A stretch of DNA of 64,000 nt from positions 1,627,501 through 1,691,500 of the forward strand of contig BSQZ01000037.1 of assembly GCA_033239005.1 (NCBI GenBank), in the 5' to 3' direction. The notes under the pieces are model-generated. The model searched no databases and was not told where the DNA came from. It worked only from the letters and a program-made list of their open reading frames with translations. The translations under genes were made by a program, and so were the position numbers. Positions 9,048-24,455 of the stretch are shown piece after piece (positions within the stretch are counted from its first letter, which is position 1; each line of letters begins with the position of its first letter). This DNA is from Lamellibrachia satsuma. Taxonomy: Eukaryota; Annelida; Polychaeta; Sabellida; Siboglinidae.

Positions 9048-11896
9048 GTGTCTCATGCAGAACAAGAGGCCACTAGCACAGATAAACCAATATCAAATCA
9101 TCCGAAAAACATCTCTGAAAAAGGTTATAGATGCATATGTTTAAATGCAAGGAGCATAGTAAATAAGAAAAAGGAATTAAACATTATGGTAGAAGATATT
9201 GACCCTCACATAATTGGTATAACTGAATCATGGGCCAACATAGATAAAACAGATGCTGAATTAGGACTGACAGGATACGTAATGTTTAGGAAAGATCGAA
9301 TAGGAAGAAGGGGCGGGGGAGTTATTTTATATGTTAAAGACTCTATTCAGGCTTATGAAATAAAACTAGAAAGGGAAGCAGATTGCGATGAAGCTGTTTG
9401 GTGCAAAATTGTTTCAGGAAATTCAAAATTAACTATTGGATTAGTTTACCGAAGTCCAAACATAAACGAAGAGGACAAAACAAAATTAAAAAACGCTACA
9501 AAGGAAGTTAGTAAAGGGGAATGTATCATAATGGGAGATTTTAACCATGGACACATACAATGGAATTCTCTAGAGAGCACAGGGATTGAGGATCAACAAT
9601 TTCTATGTTTAATCGAGGATAGCATTCTTACTCTTACTTTCTTTCACGTACTAGAACCAACCAGGGGAGAAAATGTATTATATATAGTTTTGTCATCACA
9701 ACAAGATTTAGTGGACAAAGTAAAAATATTTGAACCATTGGGTAATAGTGACCATAATCAAATACATTTTGACATCAATGCAAAATCAGAAAGTAAAAAT
9801 AAGAAAACGTACAAGAGAAACTTCCACAAAGGTAACTACAAAGATATGAGAAAATACTTAGCAAAGCTAGATTGGAATAACATGCTGATGAATAAGACCG
9901 CAATTGAATGTTGGAATATTCTAAAATATGAAATTGAGAGTATCATCGATAAATTTGTTCCCTTCCAAAAACAAAGAAAACGGTGTAGAAAGAAACACTT
10001 GTCAAAAGAGGCAATTAGAAAAATAATGCTAAAACAAACTATGTGGAGGGTTTATAGGCGTACCAGAAAGGAAGAAGACTAAGCAAAATACAAAGAGGCA
10101 CTTAATGCAGCTACAACTGAAATCAGACAATCTAAAAGAAGCTATGAGCAAAAACTAGCATGTAACATAAAAAATGACAGCAAGAGTTTTTAATGCATAT
10201 TTCGGGAGTAAACAAAACGTACAAGACAAGGTTGGACCTCTAGAAGACAGTGCTGGAAATATAATACCACAGGGGTTTTTAATGGCGGAAGACCTAAATG
10301 GTTACTTCAGTTCAATGTTTACCAAAGAAGATATTAGTTCATTACCAGTTGCTGATGCTAAATTTCAAGGGGCTAAATCTGACTATTTAGGTCCGTTAGT
10401 TGTAACTCCAGAATTGGTAGCTAAGAAAATAAAGGCAATGAAGGATAACAAATCACCGGGAGTGGATGGGATTCCTCCAAAATTACTAATGGAAACAGTA
10501 GAACAAATCAGTATACCACTTGCAAGAGTATTCAACTTGTCATTAAAAGAGGGAGTTGTTCCGTTTGAATGGAAAGAAGCAAACATCATACCATTGTTTA
10601 AAAAGGTCTCGAGAAATAAGTCAGAGAATTACAGACCAGTGAGTTTAACATCAGTGATTTGTAAATTATTAGAAAGGTTAATTAAAGATCATATCGTGGA
10701 CTTCCTCGTTAAGCATAAATTATTAAATTTATCTCAAGATTGATTCCTTAAAGCGAGGTCATACTTAACAAATATGTTATGTTTTTTGGAAGAAATCACT
10801 AAGTGGATAGACGTGGGATCGCCAGTAGATATTATCTACTTAGATTTTCAGAAAGCTTTTGACAAAGTGCCACATCAAAGATTACTACTTAAATTAAAAG
10901 CCCATGGTATCGGAAATAGCATAACTGACTGGATAGAACAATGGCTGACTGATAGAAGACAACGAGTTGTAGTAGATGGAGAAGTTTCAAATTGGAAATC
11001 GGTTTTGAGTGGGGTACCTCAAGGATCAGTATTAGGACCTATATTATTCTTAATTTATATCAATGACTTGGACGACAGTATAACAGGTAACGTACTGAAA
11101 TTTGCGGATGACACAAAACTGTTTAGATGGTGATAAACACCATTTACAAAACAATCTAGACAGATTAGTGAAATGGTCTGAGAAATGGCAGATGCTGTTC
11201 AATTTTGGGAAATGTAAATACCTACATACAGGACATGGGAACTTGAATGCAAACTATAAAATGGGAGATACTGTTCTGGGTACTACTGTAAAAGAAAAGG
11301 ACTTAGGAGTTACAATAAGCGCTGATATGAAAGTTTCAGAGCAATGTGGTATTGCAGCTCCAAAGGGTAATCAAATTATTGGATTGATTAGAAGAAACAT
11401 AACATACAAGGGAAAAAAGTTAATTATACCTCTTTATAAAGCAATAGTTAGACCTCATTTGGAATACTGTATATAAGCATGGAGACCATATCGTAAGAAA
11501 TATATAGATACGCTTGAAAGCATACAAAGGAGAGCAACTAAAATGATTCCAGAACTTAGAGACCTTAGTTATGAAGAACGCCTGAAAGAATGTGGTTTAA
11601 CAACTCTAGAGACAAGGAGGTTAAGAGGAGATCAGATTGAAGTTTTTAAGATATTGAATGAGTATGAAAATATTGATAGAAATATGTTTTTCTCACTCAA
11701 GAAGGATAGCAGAACTAGAGGACATGAGGTAAAATTAGTAAAGGATCAATGTAGATTGGACATCAGGAAGCACTCGTTCTCACAGAGGACAATAAATGAA
11801 TGGAACAAATTGTATACACATTGTGTAACTGCTAGCAGCGTGAATATGTTTAAAAACAAGGTTGACACATATCTCAGGAGGGCGGGTTATAAGTAG
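9048..11896 (+). pseudogene. CR1-like ORF2: APE endonuclease and reverse transcriptase, broken
   Basis: The endonuclease half (9048-10082) shows CLNARSIVNKKKEL, GITESWAN, RRGGGVILYV, IMGDFNHG and NSDHNQIHF, i.e. the APE-type metal/phosphate-binding blocks. It ends at TAA ~10080. The RT half shows NKSPGVDGIPPKL, NYRPVSLTSV, IIYLDFQKAFDKVPH (first catalytic Asp), SGVPQGSVLGPILF and FADDTKLF (catalytic Asp pair). The frame changes after 10082 and again near 11130, and there are in-frame stops at ~10741 (TGA) and 11474 (TAA). Residue-level conservation is good, so inactivation looks moderately recent. The RT C-terminal thumb-like region ends at 11896, followed by a ~100-bp 3' UTR. Confidence 0.85.
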
Positions 11897-12000
11897 ATGA
11901 ACATTGTTGGACTCTCGATAAGCCAATGGCTTCCTTGTCCACTTGCCATCTGGGCCTTTGGCTTGGATGGCAAATCTTGTTAAATCTTGTTAAATCACAT

Positions 12001-13430
12001 CTTCTTCTGTCTACTCTTCGTCTTCCCCCTCTTACGGTACCTTGCAAGAAAGTATATGTAAGGCCAGATGATCGTGATACATGACCGTACCACTTCAGTT
12101 TACACTTCTTAACTGTTGTAAGAAGGTCGTCATATGGTCCGATGGCTTGTTTGATCTTGTTGCGGACAGCTTCTTTAGTGACATGGTCTTTGTATGATAT
12201 GCGCAAGATCTTCCGAAAGCATCTCATTTCCATGGCTTGTATCCTCTTCTGTAGATCTGCTGAGAGGGTCCATGTTTCAGAAGCGTGCAGAAAGACGGAC
12301 ATGACAAGGGAGCGCATCAGCCTTATTTTCGAACTGACAGTGATGTTTCTGTCGTTCGATAAGGGTTTCAACCTTGTTAGTGCTGCTGCTGTCTGTGCAA
12401 TCCTGGCAAGTATATCCGGTTTGGAACCTTCATCTGTGATAATTGAACCCAAGTACCTGTAACTTTTCACTGTCTCAAGTCTCTGTCCATTAACTGTGAC
12501 CTCTGTGCTGATGCATTGTGTGTTGTTCGTCGTCAGTTTGGTATTTTCGGCACTGATCTCCATGGCGTATGATGTAGATATTTTCTCGAGGCGCTCCACC
12601 AAATTGGCTAGTTCTTGTTCATCTCCTACTAAGCCGTCGATGTCGTCAGCAAAACGAAGGTTGGTGATTGTCCTGCCTCCAATGCTGACAATGCCTTGAT
12701 GGTTTCCTAAAGCATCAGTCATGATCCTTTCCAGAAAAAATGTTGAAGAGCGTTGGTGATAGTAGGCATCCTTGTCGAAATCCGACTGTTGTTCGAAACC
12801 AGTCTCCTATGTTGCTGTTAAAAATTACTGCACTGATGGCTTTGTCATATTGGTGTTCAATGGTTCGGACAAGCTTGGAGCCAATGTTGTACTTCCTCGT
12901 GGTTGCCCATAGGGCCGCACGCCATAACTTATCAAAGGCCTTCTTGAAATCTATGAAGACATGATACAGGCTTTGCTGATGTTGAAGATATTTCTCGCAA
13001 AGGACTCTTCGGTTGAAGATATGTTCACTGGTGCTCCGTCCTGCTCAAAAACCTGCTTGTTCTTCAACGATGATCTCTTCTACCTGAGGTTTGAGTCTTT
13101 TGGATCTTCAACATGACTTTGCTCGGGTGGCTGATGAGGCTGATTGTTCTGTAATGTTGGTACCTCTGTAGGTTGCCTTTCTTTGGAAGTGTGATGATCA
13201 ATGACTGAGTTCATGGGGGGGGGCATTCTCCTGTCTGCCAGATCTTGTTGCAGATTGTTGTAAGTGTGGTAATCAAGGCTTCTCCCCCAGCTTGAACCAG
13301 TTCTTCTGGTATATTATCAATTCCAGCTGACTTTCCTGTTTTCAGAGACTTCACTGCAGCCTCCACTTCCTCACGAAGAATGGGGTAGTCGTCATCTTCA
13401 GTAGCACTGTCTATATATTCAATTGTGTCA
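12001..13430 (-). pseudogene. RTE-like LINE reverse transcriptase, 5'-truncated and interrupted
   Basis: Read from 13430 down, minus-strand motifs appear in order. They are LREEVEAAVKSLKTGKSAG (RT block 0/1 type), VFIDFKKAFDKLW (catalytic Asp), GFRQGCLLSPTLFNIFLERI and LRFADDIDGLVGDEQ (catalytic FADD). Then come VKSYRYLGSIITDEGSK, MSVFLHASETWTLSADLQKR, EMRCFRKILRISYKDHVT, LKWYGHVSRSSG and GGRRRVDRRR. The latter blocks are typical of RTE-like animal elements. The longest intact frame is 11874-12722, the last part of which is antisense CR1. Frameshifts and stops occur upstream, and no endonuclease domain remains. The remaining C-terminus lies at 6865-6988. Confidence 0.8.
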
Positions 13431-14728
13431 TAAAATAAGACAAAAATAGTCGAGATAAAATGTATGATTAGTCAAAATTTATGAAAAGAACAGGCACATG
13501 TCGAAGTGTAAATTGATGTCAGATAAGCGCAGCCAAATGTCAAAATCGAGTGTGATTACTCCCAGAAATTATGCCTTTGTGCAGAGTAAGAGGGAGATTG
13601 AGGGGCACATAATGCTACATGAGCTGTGAATGAGCAACACATCATTGTGCAAGTTTACACCTGTATCAATTAAAGAACGTTAGCACTACAAAATGCTGTT
13701 TTCATGTCTTGCTGTATATACACACCTTTGTCTGCACTATGCTTTGCAATTAACTTGAAAAATGTATTAATGAAATTACAATAAACTCATAAATTCGCCA
13801 ATTAAATACAATTAACCTAACACATTTCTCAGGTTTATTCAATTAACAAATACTTTTTTTCGATTAATAGCTAAATCATATGTTGGTAGAAATGTTTACA
13901 CTTTTTAAGACAGTTATAAATGCCCAATACTAATGTGGTTTGTAACATTATTGGAAAGAGATTTGCTCATACAATATTTACTTGCCAAGACATTAGTTCG
14001 TGGGGCATCTGTTTACATTAAAAACGTTGTAAATACTTTTAAAAAAAATTTAAAAGGTTGAACAGTCGTGGCTGAAGCCTTGCATGTGTGGGGTTTCTTT
14101 CTATATTCAACCACCTAATTAACACAACCAGGCAACTACATACATAATTTCTATGCACTAAGTTGTTATTTATGCAGCGTTTTATACTGTATCATTAGGT
14201 TTCCTTATTACACACTAGCATTTAACTATGTATACATTGTTTGTTATGCATCACTATAATTGGCATGCTTTTGATTTACGTTGACACTGTAAAAGGATCC
14301 CAAATTCAAGCTATATTAGCTTTCTCTACATTTCCCCATTAACGGTTATAATGTACACACAAAACATTATAGATGCATAGGTCTAATGGCCCCATAGATC
14401 CACTTGGCTACAAATTGTTTACTTTAAACAGAGATTTGCTGAAGCCATGGTCAGCCATCAACTTACCACCCTAACATAGGACATTGTAGGCTTCCCTGCA
14501 ATTCACACGTGACTGAAGTGCCAGCCCACCTCACTTGGTACCGTGCATTTGTGCTCTGTGATGATATCCCTCCTATTCACACATGCTAGAACCTAATCTC
14601 CCATTAGTGACTGGAATAGTGATTGCAAACCTTCTGAAAACACCTAGATAACATGGCTGTGAACTATCCAGTAAAATCAATTGTAAAATGTGAACTTAAT
14701 TGAGAGCTAATTGGGAATTTGTCAACAA
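13431..14728. other. AT-rich intergenic sequence, nothing recognised
   Basis: No coding, RNA or repeat signal was seen on either strand. Confidence 0.5.
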
Positions 14729-14861
14729 AATGAAATTAACCCATTTTTGGAAAGTTAATTAATTAAATGAAATGAAATTAATATTTCTGGAAAAGTTAAT
14801 TAATTAAATTAAATTAAATTAATATTTCTGGAAAAGTTAATTAATTAAACGAAATTAACAA
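14729..14861. repeat. ~41-bp AT-rich tandem repeat, about three copies
   Basis: The block TTCTGGAAAAGTTAATTAAT recurs with a spacing of about 41 bp (14786, 14827 and a diverged first copy near 14745). Confidence 0.85.
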
Positions 14862-15062
14862 CTTCAATTAACCCATATCTGATGCTTTGTGTGTTATGAA
14901 TGCATGGATGCCATATAGCGTGCCACAAAAAAAAATAGTAATTGGCTTGCTAACATTGTCTACTGCTCTCAAGCTGTTATCAACTGCCTACACGTAAGGT
15001 GACTTGGTAACACATTTATAGTTAGAATAAGATTATGTTTCAAACAAATCAGAACTGTATAA

Positions 15063-15064
<2 letters not shown>

Positions 15065-15116
<52 letters not shown>
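15065..15116. repeat. (TA)n microsatellite
   Basis: About 50 bp of TA dinucleotide. Confidence 0.95.
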
Positions 15117-15119
<3 letters not shown>

Positions 15120-15159
15120 AATTTTGAACCGCTCTCTGACAAGTGTGAAACACAATGAT

Positions 15160-15530
15160 TTGAAGATAATTTTTTATGTGAAACCGCTTCTCAAAACGTT
15201 TTTCATAAACGTGAACTCCCTTTCAAAAAAAGTTAACCCCCTTCTCAAAAGCGTCAACCCGCCAATAACATGAAGATAATATTATTGTCATAAAAGTGAA
15301 TCCCGCTTTCCAAAATGCGAAATCCCTTCTCAAAAGCGTGAAAAACCATTCCAAAAGCGTGAACACCGCAATAATATGTATAAATTATTTTCATAAATGT
15401 GAAGCCCCCTCTTTAAAAAAAATGTGAACCCCTTCTCGAAAGCTTGAAACGTCCTCTCTACAGCGTGACCCCCTCATAGAATGCATGAAAGCACCAATAC
15501 TACGAAAATAATATAATTATTTTCATATTG
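15160..15530. repeat. Degenerate ~20-bp repeat upstream of GNMT
   Basis: Variants of CCTTCTCAAAAGCGTGAA recur roughly every 18-22 bp. They are grouped in blocks of ~110-130 bp, each containing a CAATAATATG...TTTTCATAAA-like segment (15265, 15370, 15497). This is an old minisatellite lying directly 5' of the gene. Confidence 0.65.
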
Positions 15531-15662
<132 letters not shown>

Positions 15663-15704
15663 ACAAATAAAACATAGCGTGTGTTTGTTAGTTTGTTTGC
15701 GCGA

Positions 15705-15745
15705 GCGTGCATTCGTGCGTGCGTGCGTGCGTGCGTGTGTGTGTT
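15705..15745. repeat. (TGCG)n/(TG)n tract just 5' of the GNMT coding exon
   Basis: TGCG repeats passing into TG repeats. A matching but opposite-sense ACGC/AC tract lies in intron 4 at 19070-19195. Confidence 0.9.
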
Positions 15746-15780
15746 ATTACCGATCACTCTACAGAGTTTTTGTTTTCTAG

Positions 15781-15800
15781 CTTGGTGCCGGATAAAGATT
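15781..15800 (+). other. Probable 3' splice site and 5' UTR end of GNMT exon
   Basis: The pyrimidine-rich TTTTTGTTTTCTAG ends at about 15780, 20 bp before the ATG. This suggests a non-coding upstream exon spliced to the first coding exon. An unspliced 5' UTR is also possible. Confidence 0.45.
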
Positions 15801-20183
<4,383 letters not shown>

Positions 20184-20900
20184 CTGCTGCGTAATGACGA
20201 TCACTTCGTGCTGGACTTACCGTTGGGGGTAGCGCTCTCTTCTCGACCGGCAACGATTCACAAACATGCTTCCGTTTCAAGTAAAATATACTGCTTAAAG
20301 TCGCCTTCATGCCAAATCCATGTAACTGCATTTCACGTTTGATATTTGCACATAAAGCGTGTATTTTACAGAGTGTATTTAAAAATGGTAGAAAAAAACA
20401 AATTATCATTTGGACACTATTGGATCTTGTAAGTGCAGAGATAGATGTTCAACACGTATCAATTCATTTAACGTCGGTACCGATAAGTTGCGGAACTAAT
20501 GTATGGCTGAAGCTGCATAGCATATTATTTCCACATGAACCAACACATTGTTAACCCATTAGAATCTGTACATTGAATTACGCGTGTGCTGCTTTTCCCC
20601 AGGCAACTGAGGCAGATTTTGAAAATTATGGGTGCTTGTAGTTTTTGAGCTGTAGTTTCAAAAGTATTGAAATCTTATAATTGCATGTTGGTTTATTTTG
20701 AAGCAAATTTAATTATCTATGCAATGGTGTAACCGTGGTGTATAACAATAAATACGATGGTGATTAAACATTTCCAGTTGTTCGACAACCTATATTCGAC
20801 TGGTGTCTTGTTCGTGAGTAAAAACTAAATTTCATGATTTATTTCAGCTATGTGTACATTTGTATATCATATCACCCTGCATTTTTTATTTTGTCAGCTG
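20184..20900 (+). other. GNMT 3' untranslated/flanking region
   Basis: No further coding signal. The first canonical AATAAA I see is at 20747-20752, 564 bp after the stop, and could be the polyadenylation signal. Confidence 0.3.
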
Positions 20901-20904
20901 CATC

Positions 20905-21005
20905 TATACACGGTGCCCTCGTAAGCGGGACTAGAACCTAGTCTCGAAGCAGCATATATAAGGCTGAAATATTACCGAACTGTTCTTCGCATGCACCCAC
21001 TTCTG
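20905..21005 (-). mobile_element. tRNA-like SINE head (fragment) carrying a TATA motif
   Basis: On the minus strand GGGTGCATGCGAAGAACAG, then TTCGGTAATATTTCAG, precede a B-box-like AGGTTCTAGTCCCGC and the acceptor-like CTTACGAGGGCACC. This order fits a decayed tRNA-derived head. The plus-strand TATATAAGG at ~20956 lies inside it, which weakens any reading of that motif as the promoter of the downstream ORF. Confidence 0.35.
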
Positions 21006-21253
21006 TGAACCCAGCTCAAGATTAGGAATAGTATATATTGCCGACATATATACGTATTCTTAAATATTAACAGCGCATACTTAGTGACATTTTGACGTCA
21101 GTTCCGATTATCCAAGCTCTCTGATTCGTTTAAAATCGTTGCTAGGGCGAAGTGTAAAGTTGACAAGACTTACATCGTATAAACTGATAAACTGATGAGT
21201 TATCCGAATCCCCGGAATCCCAGAATCTGGATGCATACACAATTTCCGTCACA

Positions 21254-21376
21254 ATGAAGAGTACAGTTTGGACCCAGGCTCTGGTGTGTGCAACAATCGG
21301 TGGCGCCACATCGCGGAGCCTGGAAAATCGAGGCTACATCATAATGCGATCGTTACCGGAAGAGTCCATGAGGTGA
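21254..21376 (+). CDS. Possible first coding exon of a secreted protein
   Basis: ATG at 21254 (A at -3) opens 40 codons beginning MKSTVWTQALVCATIGGA. This is a short basic start followed by a hydrophobic stretch and small residues, as in a signal peptide. The frame reaches TGA at 21374-21376, but the stop overlaps AGGTGAAG. A 5' splice site at AG|GTGAAG would remove it and allow continuation in a downstream exon. No downstream exon can be placed, because a 588-bp (CGGT)n tract follows within 300 bp. A TATATAAGG motif lies ~295 bp upstream, within a SINE-like fragment. I recognise no protein family. Confidence 0.25.
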   Translation: MKSTVWTQALVCATIGGATSRSLENRGYIIMRSLPEESMR

Positions 21377-21672
21377 AGTTTGGCGCTGAATCACGTGACT
21401 TCGGAAGAGTTGATGAGCAAATGTCTGCAAAGGAATCGTCATACGTTGGATTTGGCTTTTTCACATTCCTGATGAACAACGTGACAACCACGCAATATTG
21501 TACGAGGCGAACTCGACGATATATCAGTGCATTTCATTATTGATTAGGTAGACAGTAAATATTCAGCTTATTCAAATATGAACTTAACGTTGTGTCAGCT
21601 ACGTAATTTAGTTTGGAACAACACGAGAAGGATTAAGCAGTCACGTCACTTACCATGGGTATTAAGCCGGTC

Positions 21673-22260
21673 CGGTCGGTCGGTCGGTCGGTCGGTCGGT
21701 CGGTCGGTCGGTCGGTCGGTCGGTCGGTCGGTCGGTCGGTCGGTCGGTCGGTCGGTCGGTCGGTCGGTCGGTCGGTCGGTCGGTCGGTCGGTCGGTCGGT
21801 CGGTCGGTCGGTCGGTCGGTCGGTCGGTCGGTCGGTCGGTCGGTCGGTCGGTCGGTCGGTCGGTCGGTCGGTCGGTCGGTCGGTCGGTCGGTCGGTCGGT
21901 CGGTCGGTCGGTCGGTCGGTCGGTCGGTCGGTCGGTCGGTCGGTCGGTCGGTCGGTCGGTCGGTCGGTCGGTCGGTCGGTCGGTCGGTCGGTCGGTCGGT
22001 CGGTCGGTCGGTCGGTCGGTCGGTCGGTCGGTCGGTCGGTCGGTCGGTCGGTCGGTCGGTCGGTCGGTCGGTCGGTCGGTCGGTCGGTCGGTCGGTCGGT
22101 CGGTCGGTCGGTCGGTCGGTCGGTCGGTCGGTCGGTCGGTCGGTCGGTCGGTCGGTCGGTCGGTCGGTCGGTCGGTCGGTCGGTCGGTCGGTCGGTCGGT
22201 CGGTCGGTCGGTCGGTCGGTCGGTCGGTCGGTCGGTCGGTCGGTCGGTCGGTCGGTCGGT
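21673..22260. repeat. Pure (CGGT)147 microsatellite
   Basis: 588 bp of uninterrupted CGGT, with one CpG every four bases. Open in several frames (SVGR or TDRP repeats) only because of the repeat. Confidence 0.99.
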
Positions 22261-22329
22261 AAAACAATGGCTGATTTTATAACATCGTGCTTTTATTAAG
22301 TTGGTACTAAATTAGATCACGAGGTCGAG

Positions 22330-22905
22330 GATGTTGTCAACTGCATATGACTCATCAGAATCCTCCACAGTGTGGCCAGTGTCAGTGAGTTAGATCATTA
22401 GGTCTTTCAGTATTTGGGAAACTGCCTCTTCCTCAATATCTGACTCATCAGAGTCCTCCCCCATGTCACCAGTGTCAGTGATGAAGTAGGGCCTCCTAGC
22501 CCTAGCACTGAGCCCGGCATTGTTCCAATGCTTTGCTGCATAAGGCGGATCAAACCTGTCCACATCTGGGGTTGTCATCAGATCTTAGTGCGTGCCTCAG
22601 TCACCGTGTGTCCCCAGTCACCGTGTGTCCCCAGTCACCGTGTGCCCCCAGTCACCGTGTGTCCCTAGTCCGATTTGACAAATGTCGTGTGGGAAAACCC
22701 CCTCTCGGCTGGGTGAGGGTTAGGTCGATGAGACCCAAATTACAAGTTGATTTCTCTCACTATAGCTTCTCCACTGTGGACTAGTTTATACAGTGAAGAC
22801 TCTGGAGCTTGGTCCACTCTGGATCCACTTTGGTGGCGTCCAACCCAAAGAAAGAGAGGACCGGTCAGCGGAAACGGTTACGTCAGCGACAGGATCAGCG
22901 GAAGA
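22330..22905 (-). pseudogene. hAT-type transposase C-terminal fragment, copy A
   Basis: The minus strand encodes DRFDPPYAAKHWNNAGLSAR and RRPYFITDTGD, followed by an acidic EDSDESDIEEE tail ending at 22390. This resembles the region after the dimerisation domain of hAT-like (ZNF862/KIAA1586-type) transposases. Further upstream, LGLIDLTL is the counterpart of the better preserved copy B. It is collinear with 24765-25340 and interrupted by an 18-bp minisatellite. Only a fragment remains and no DDE catalytic region is present. Confidence 0.5.
22598..22669. repeat. 18-bp tandem repeat, four copies
   Basis: CAGTCACCGTGTGTCCCC is repeated at 22598, 22616, 22634 and 22652 with one or two changes. 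It is absent from the homologous position in copy B. Confidence 0.95.
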
Positions 22906-23032
22906 ACAGTTGTACTCTAGCCACGAGAAGTGCAGATATTCAAGTTTTCTATACAATACTTTGTACCTACGCTTGTGCGCAATTTTAACTTCGTACTCAA
23001 CGGAATATAAGGAGCTAAGGAGGGGAAGCGGA

Positions 23033-23170
23033 GGGGAGGTGAGGGGGAGGGGAGGGAGGCAGGCAGGAAGGGAGGAAGGAGAGAGGAAGGGAGGGAGGGA
23101 GGGAGGGAGGGAGGGAGGGAGGGAGGGAGGGAAGGGGAGGGATGGAGGGAGGGAGGGAGGGAGGGAGGGA
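23033..23170. repeat. (GGGA)n G-rich tract
   Basis: Purine-rich GGGA/GGAAG repeats with many G runs, similar to 2896-3017. Confidence 0.95.
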
Positions 23171-23281
23171 ATTCACGAAGGACGGCAGGGGAGTCGTGAC
23201 AGACATTATTTATTAGTGAACTGTTGTCGCCGAGCCAGCCCGCGATCGGAATTTAGGTCAAAGCTAGTACAGATTAAGAAC

Positions 23282-23552
23282 TGTAGCTCAACTCGTCACC
23301 GATTTTCACTCGTGGCTGAGCAGCGACGACGGCGATCATCGCGTTCATTCGTTCGTGGATGCTCGTGGATAGTTAATGACACCAACGACGTTGCAAACAG
23401 TTGGTCGGAGTTTCGGGGAAAACAACAGCTGCAACCTTTACCGATCTCAGGTGTGCGACAACCGGCCGCTGAACACAAATCTTGGAACTGTAGAATGTGG
23501 GTGTCGGTGGAAGGGGGCATGAACATTTATTCAATTAATCAATTAATCAATT
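23282..23552 (+). mobile_element. SINE-like family X, copy 1
   Basis: Shares with 24456-24750 the ordered blocks CACCGATTTTCAC, GTGGCTgAGCAGCGACGACG, CAGCTGCAACCTTTACC, GTGCGACAACCGGCC and GGGGGCATGAACATTTATTC, ending in a TCAATTAATCAATTAATC tail. A short consensus with an (AATC)n-like tail is typical of a SINE, but no clear tRNA head was found. Confidence 0.65.
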
Positions 23553-23869
23553 GGGAGGGAGGGAGGGTTTCGGAATTGAATAAATCTAGTATGCGTAAAA
23601 CAAGTTCGTAAAATTATATATTTGCGGTATGACGGCGAACCAGAACTGTAACCAGTTGTCAAAATGCGTGTGGGTCAAAATACTTCACGACACTTGACGC
23701 AAAACAAGGGTACTGGTAAATACCTTCTCGCATGAATGTCCAGAACTCACGACTTTCTTGACTCCTTGGTGACGCTATTTCTTCTGGAGAAGTCCCATTG
23801 GACTGTCCTCAATCGGTGATGAATATTGCAGACGCGGCGACGTAGCTATCGCTGGCTTAAGCAGAGTTC

Positions 23870-24345
23870 AGTGACTTCATTGTGCTAGACGAAAACTTTT
23901 AACAGCACGTCGAAAAAGCTCGCTCACAATTGCTCCGTTTTAGAGAGCACGGCATTGCACTGAACCCCGACAAGTTCAAGTTCGCGGAGAATGAGGTGAA
24001 TTACGTTGGCTTCAAGATCAACGCATAATACGTGAACACACAGATCCGGAGAAGCTGAAAGCCAACACCAATCTGCTTGACAGAACTACGATCTTTTATG
24101 AGTCTTGTCAATCAGCTTGGTGACTTCATGACGGAGGTCAAAACAACAGCTGGTCCATTGCGTGAGCTACTGAAGAGCAAGAACGAGTTCCGATGGACTG
24201 AAACACACACCACAGCCTTTCAAGTTACCAAGAAAGCCCTTGTATATGCGCCTACACCAGCGCACTTCGATCCATCAAAGCCAACGGCGCTACACACAGA
24301 TGCATCGAGACGCAAAGGTCTTGGTACGGATCACGCAGTCATAAA
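23870..24345 (+). pseudogene. Ty3/gypsy polyprotein fragment (RT palm end to RNase H)
   Basis: The translation, with two in-frame stops and at least one frameshift, reads FREHGIALNPDKFKF, NYVGFKI and LRSFMSLVNQLGDFM. It then reads TAGPLRELLKSKNEFRWTET, VTKKALVYAPTPAHFD and ALHTDASRRKGLG. These are the standard Ty3/gypsy RT C-terminal blocks and the start of RNase H (TDAS with its catalytic Asp). No LTRs, protease or integrase are nearby. It is a decayed fragment. Confidence 0.85.
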
Positions 24346-24455
24346 TTAAACTTTAAGACGTTCAAGAGGATCAGCAAGAGCATCTATATGACCCGATACT
24401 AGATCGACTTGGAAGAGTCGCTCTAGTCTAGCTCTCTCAAGGCAGCTTAAAAAAT

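Larger units (their letters stand above)
6989..12000 (+). mobile_element. CR1-like non-LTR retrotransposon, near full length but inactivated
   Basis: The order is a 5' leader (GTTTTTTTTCTCATGCGAGG at ~6989), ORF1 with a PHD-like zinc finger, a Gly/Lys/Arg-rich repetitive segment and an SGNH esterase. ORF2 follows with an APE endonuclease and a reverse transcriptase, and the 3' end is a tandem TTGTTAAATC decamer. The esterase plus APE/RT layout is characteristic of CR1-clade LINEs. The 5' leader and first half of ORF1 are present twice (6989-7815 and 7856-8460). Stops and frameshifts in both ORFs make it non-autonomous now. It is inserted in an RTE-like element. Two truncated relatives lie at 3416-3557 and 24796-24901. 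Confidence 0.85.

Noticed and set aside
20950..20965. TATATAAGG as a core promoter for the ORF at 21254
   Set aside because: It lies within a tRNA-like SINE remnant and ~290 bp from the ATG, so it is kept only as a weak possibility.
21578..22299. SVGR-repeat and TDRP-repeat ORFs
   Set aside because: Pure translations of the (CGGT)n microsatellite.
22793..23611. 272-codon plus-strand ORF
   Set aside because: It runs through the hAT fragment in antisense, the (GGGA)n tract and a family-X repeat; composite and non-biological.
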